Assembly: GCF_003052585.1 (NCBI RefSeq)
Contig: NZ_QASN01000002.1
Location: forward strand, 310,001-374,000
DNA: 64,000 nt
Source: Pseudomonas mangrovi
GTDB lineage: Bacteria > Pseudomonadota > Gammaproteobacteria > Pseudomonadales > Pseudomonadaceae
Direction of reading: 5' to 3'
Of this stretch, positions 63,699 to 64,000 are shown in pieces. The notes beneath the pieces are model-generated. The model saw only the letters and a list, made by a program, of their open reading frames with translations. It did no database searches and had not been told where the DNA came from. Every line of letters begins with the position of its first letter. The first letter of the stretch is position 1. A program made the position numbers and the translations under genes.

Positions 63699-64000
63699 AT
63701 GACAGAACAAGAAGACCCCAGCCGCGACCGTTTGAAACTGCACTTCGCCCAGCGCGTCACGCATCAGGCGCGCCAGGTGCTTGAAGTCTGGCAACGCCTG
63801 CAGCACAGCGAATGGAAAGCCGCCGACCTGACCGAGCTGGCCGACGCCTCGCTGCGCCTGCAGCGTTATGCCGAGCGCTTCGAACAGGCCGAGCATGCTC
63901 AGCTGGCCGCCGACCTCAGCGCCTGCCTGGACGCCGTCGACGACAACCGCGGGCGTCTCTCCAGCGCACTGATCAGCGAACTGAACCGGTTGATGCAGCG
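63699..64000 (+). CDS. GcbA-like diguanylate cyclase, N-terminal fragment (cut by window edge)
   Basis: Only the first 100 residues are visible, from MTEQEDPSRDRLKLHFAQRV to SALISELNRLMQR. They form a helical, Arg/Gln/Leu-rich N-terminal region with no catalytic motif. The sequence closely follows what I remember for the N-terminus of Pseudomonas GcbA (PA4843), a response-regulator-like GGDEF protein, and the neighbourhood (speA, SUI1, Nudix, DUF2333) is the same as in P. aeruginosa. The GGDEF domain itself lies outside the window, so the cyclase call is inference. Confidence 0.7.
   Translation, partial: MTEQEDPSRDRLKLHFAQRVTHQARQVLEVWQRLQHSEWKAADLTELADASLRLQRYAERFEQAEHAQLAADLSACLDAVDDNRGRLSSALISELNRLMQ

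Overview
The window is high-GC, densely coded DNA from a gammaproteobacterium of the Pseudomonas/Stutzerimonas group. This rests on recognisable protein families (AmpD/AmpE, nadC, heme-free FtnA/BfrA-type ferritin, TtgR-type RND control, speA followed by SUI1, Nudix, DUF2333 and a GcbA-like N-terminus) and on gene orders I remember from P. aeruginosa; no database search was possible. I find about 55 protein genes, two of them cut by the window edges. I find no tRNA, rRNA, CRISPR array, insertion sequence or prophage.

Layout. 1-1.8 kb: OmpR-type two-component pair behind a Fur-box-like site. 2-4.4 kb: prfC and tatD. 4.5-14.5 kb: chemoreceptor behind a FliA-like promoter, ROK fructokinase, ampDE, DUF1631, nadC, rmuC. 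14.6-15.9 kb: small stress proteins (CsbD, KGG) and an unknown. 16-18.4 kb: a BrxR/CapW-like WYL regulator, a DsbA-like oxidoreductase with a CIHC active site and a Tsx-like outer-membrane channel, closely spaced. 18.5-27.6 kb: mixed envelope genes (diheme cytochrome, lipoproteins, solute-binding protein), a NYN-LOTUS nuclease-like protein, a RutR-like regulator and an MDR oxidoreductase. 28-32 kb: a 1298-residue PAS/GAF/GGDEF/EAL protein behind a 442-base leader region, then a 56-residue protein under a near-consensus ANR/FNR box. 32-38.7 kb: Bcr/CflA exporter and a two-gene RND pump opposite a TtgR-like repressor, with a TtgR-like operator between them. 38.7-41.9 kb: copper module copZ < > copA-cueR with a MerR-type 19-bp-spacer promoter on each strand. 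41.9-48.7 kb: FtnA, a BamE/HEAT-like secreted protein, MazG-like/cmoM/DUF4136 coupled genes, a large secreted lipase-like hydrolase, a YdcZ transporter. 48.7-49.05 kb: mosaic of dispersed palindromes. 49-56.8 kb: pbpC and the alpha-2-macroglobulin gene yfhM, split by a small membrane-protein gene on the opposite strand. 57-64 kb: a GAF-GGEEF diguanylate cyclase coupled to DUF2214, then speA, an unknown, SUI1, Nudix, DUF2333, and the start of a GcbA-like gene.

Themes. The genes serve envelope and peptidoglycan upkeep (AmpD/E, PbpC, YfhM), metal balance (copper, iron storage, Fur-linked sensor), efflux, and cyclic-di-GMP signalling (two proteins with complete catalytic motifs, plus a probable third). 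No single large undescribed system is evident. The best leads are the WYL-DsbA-Tsx cluster with its own candidate operator, the ANR-controlled 56-residue protein, and the membrane protein lodged between yfhM and pbpC.
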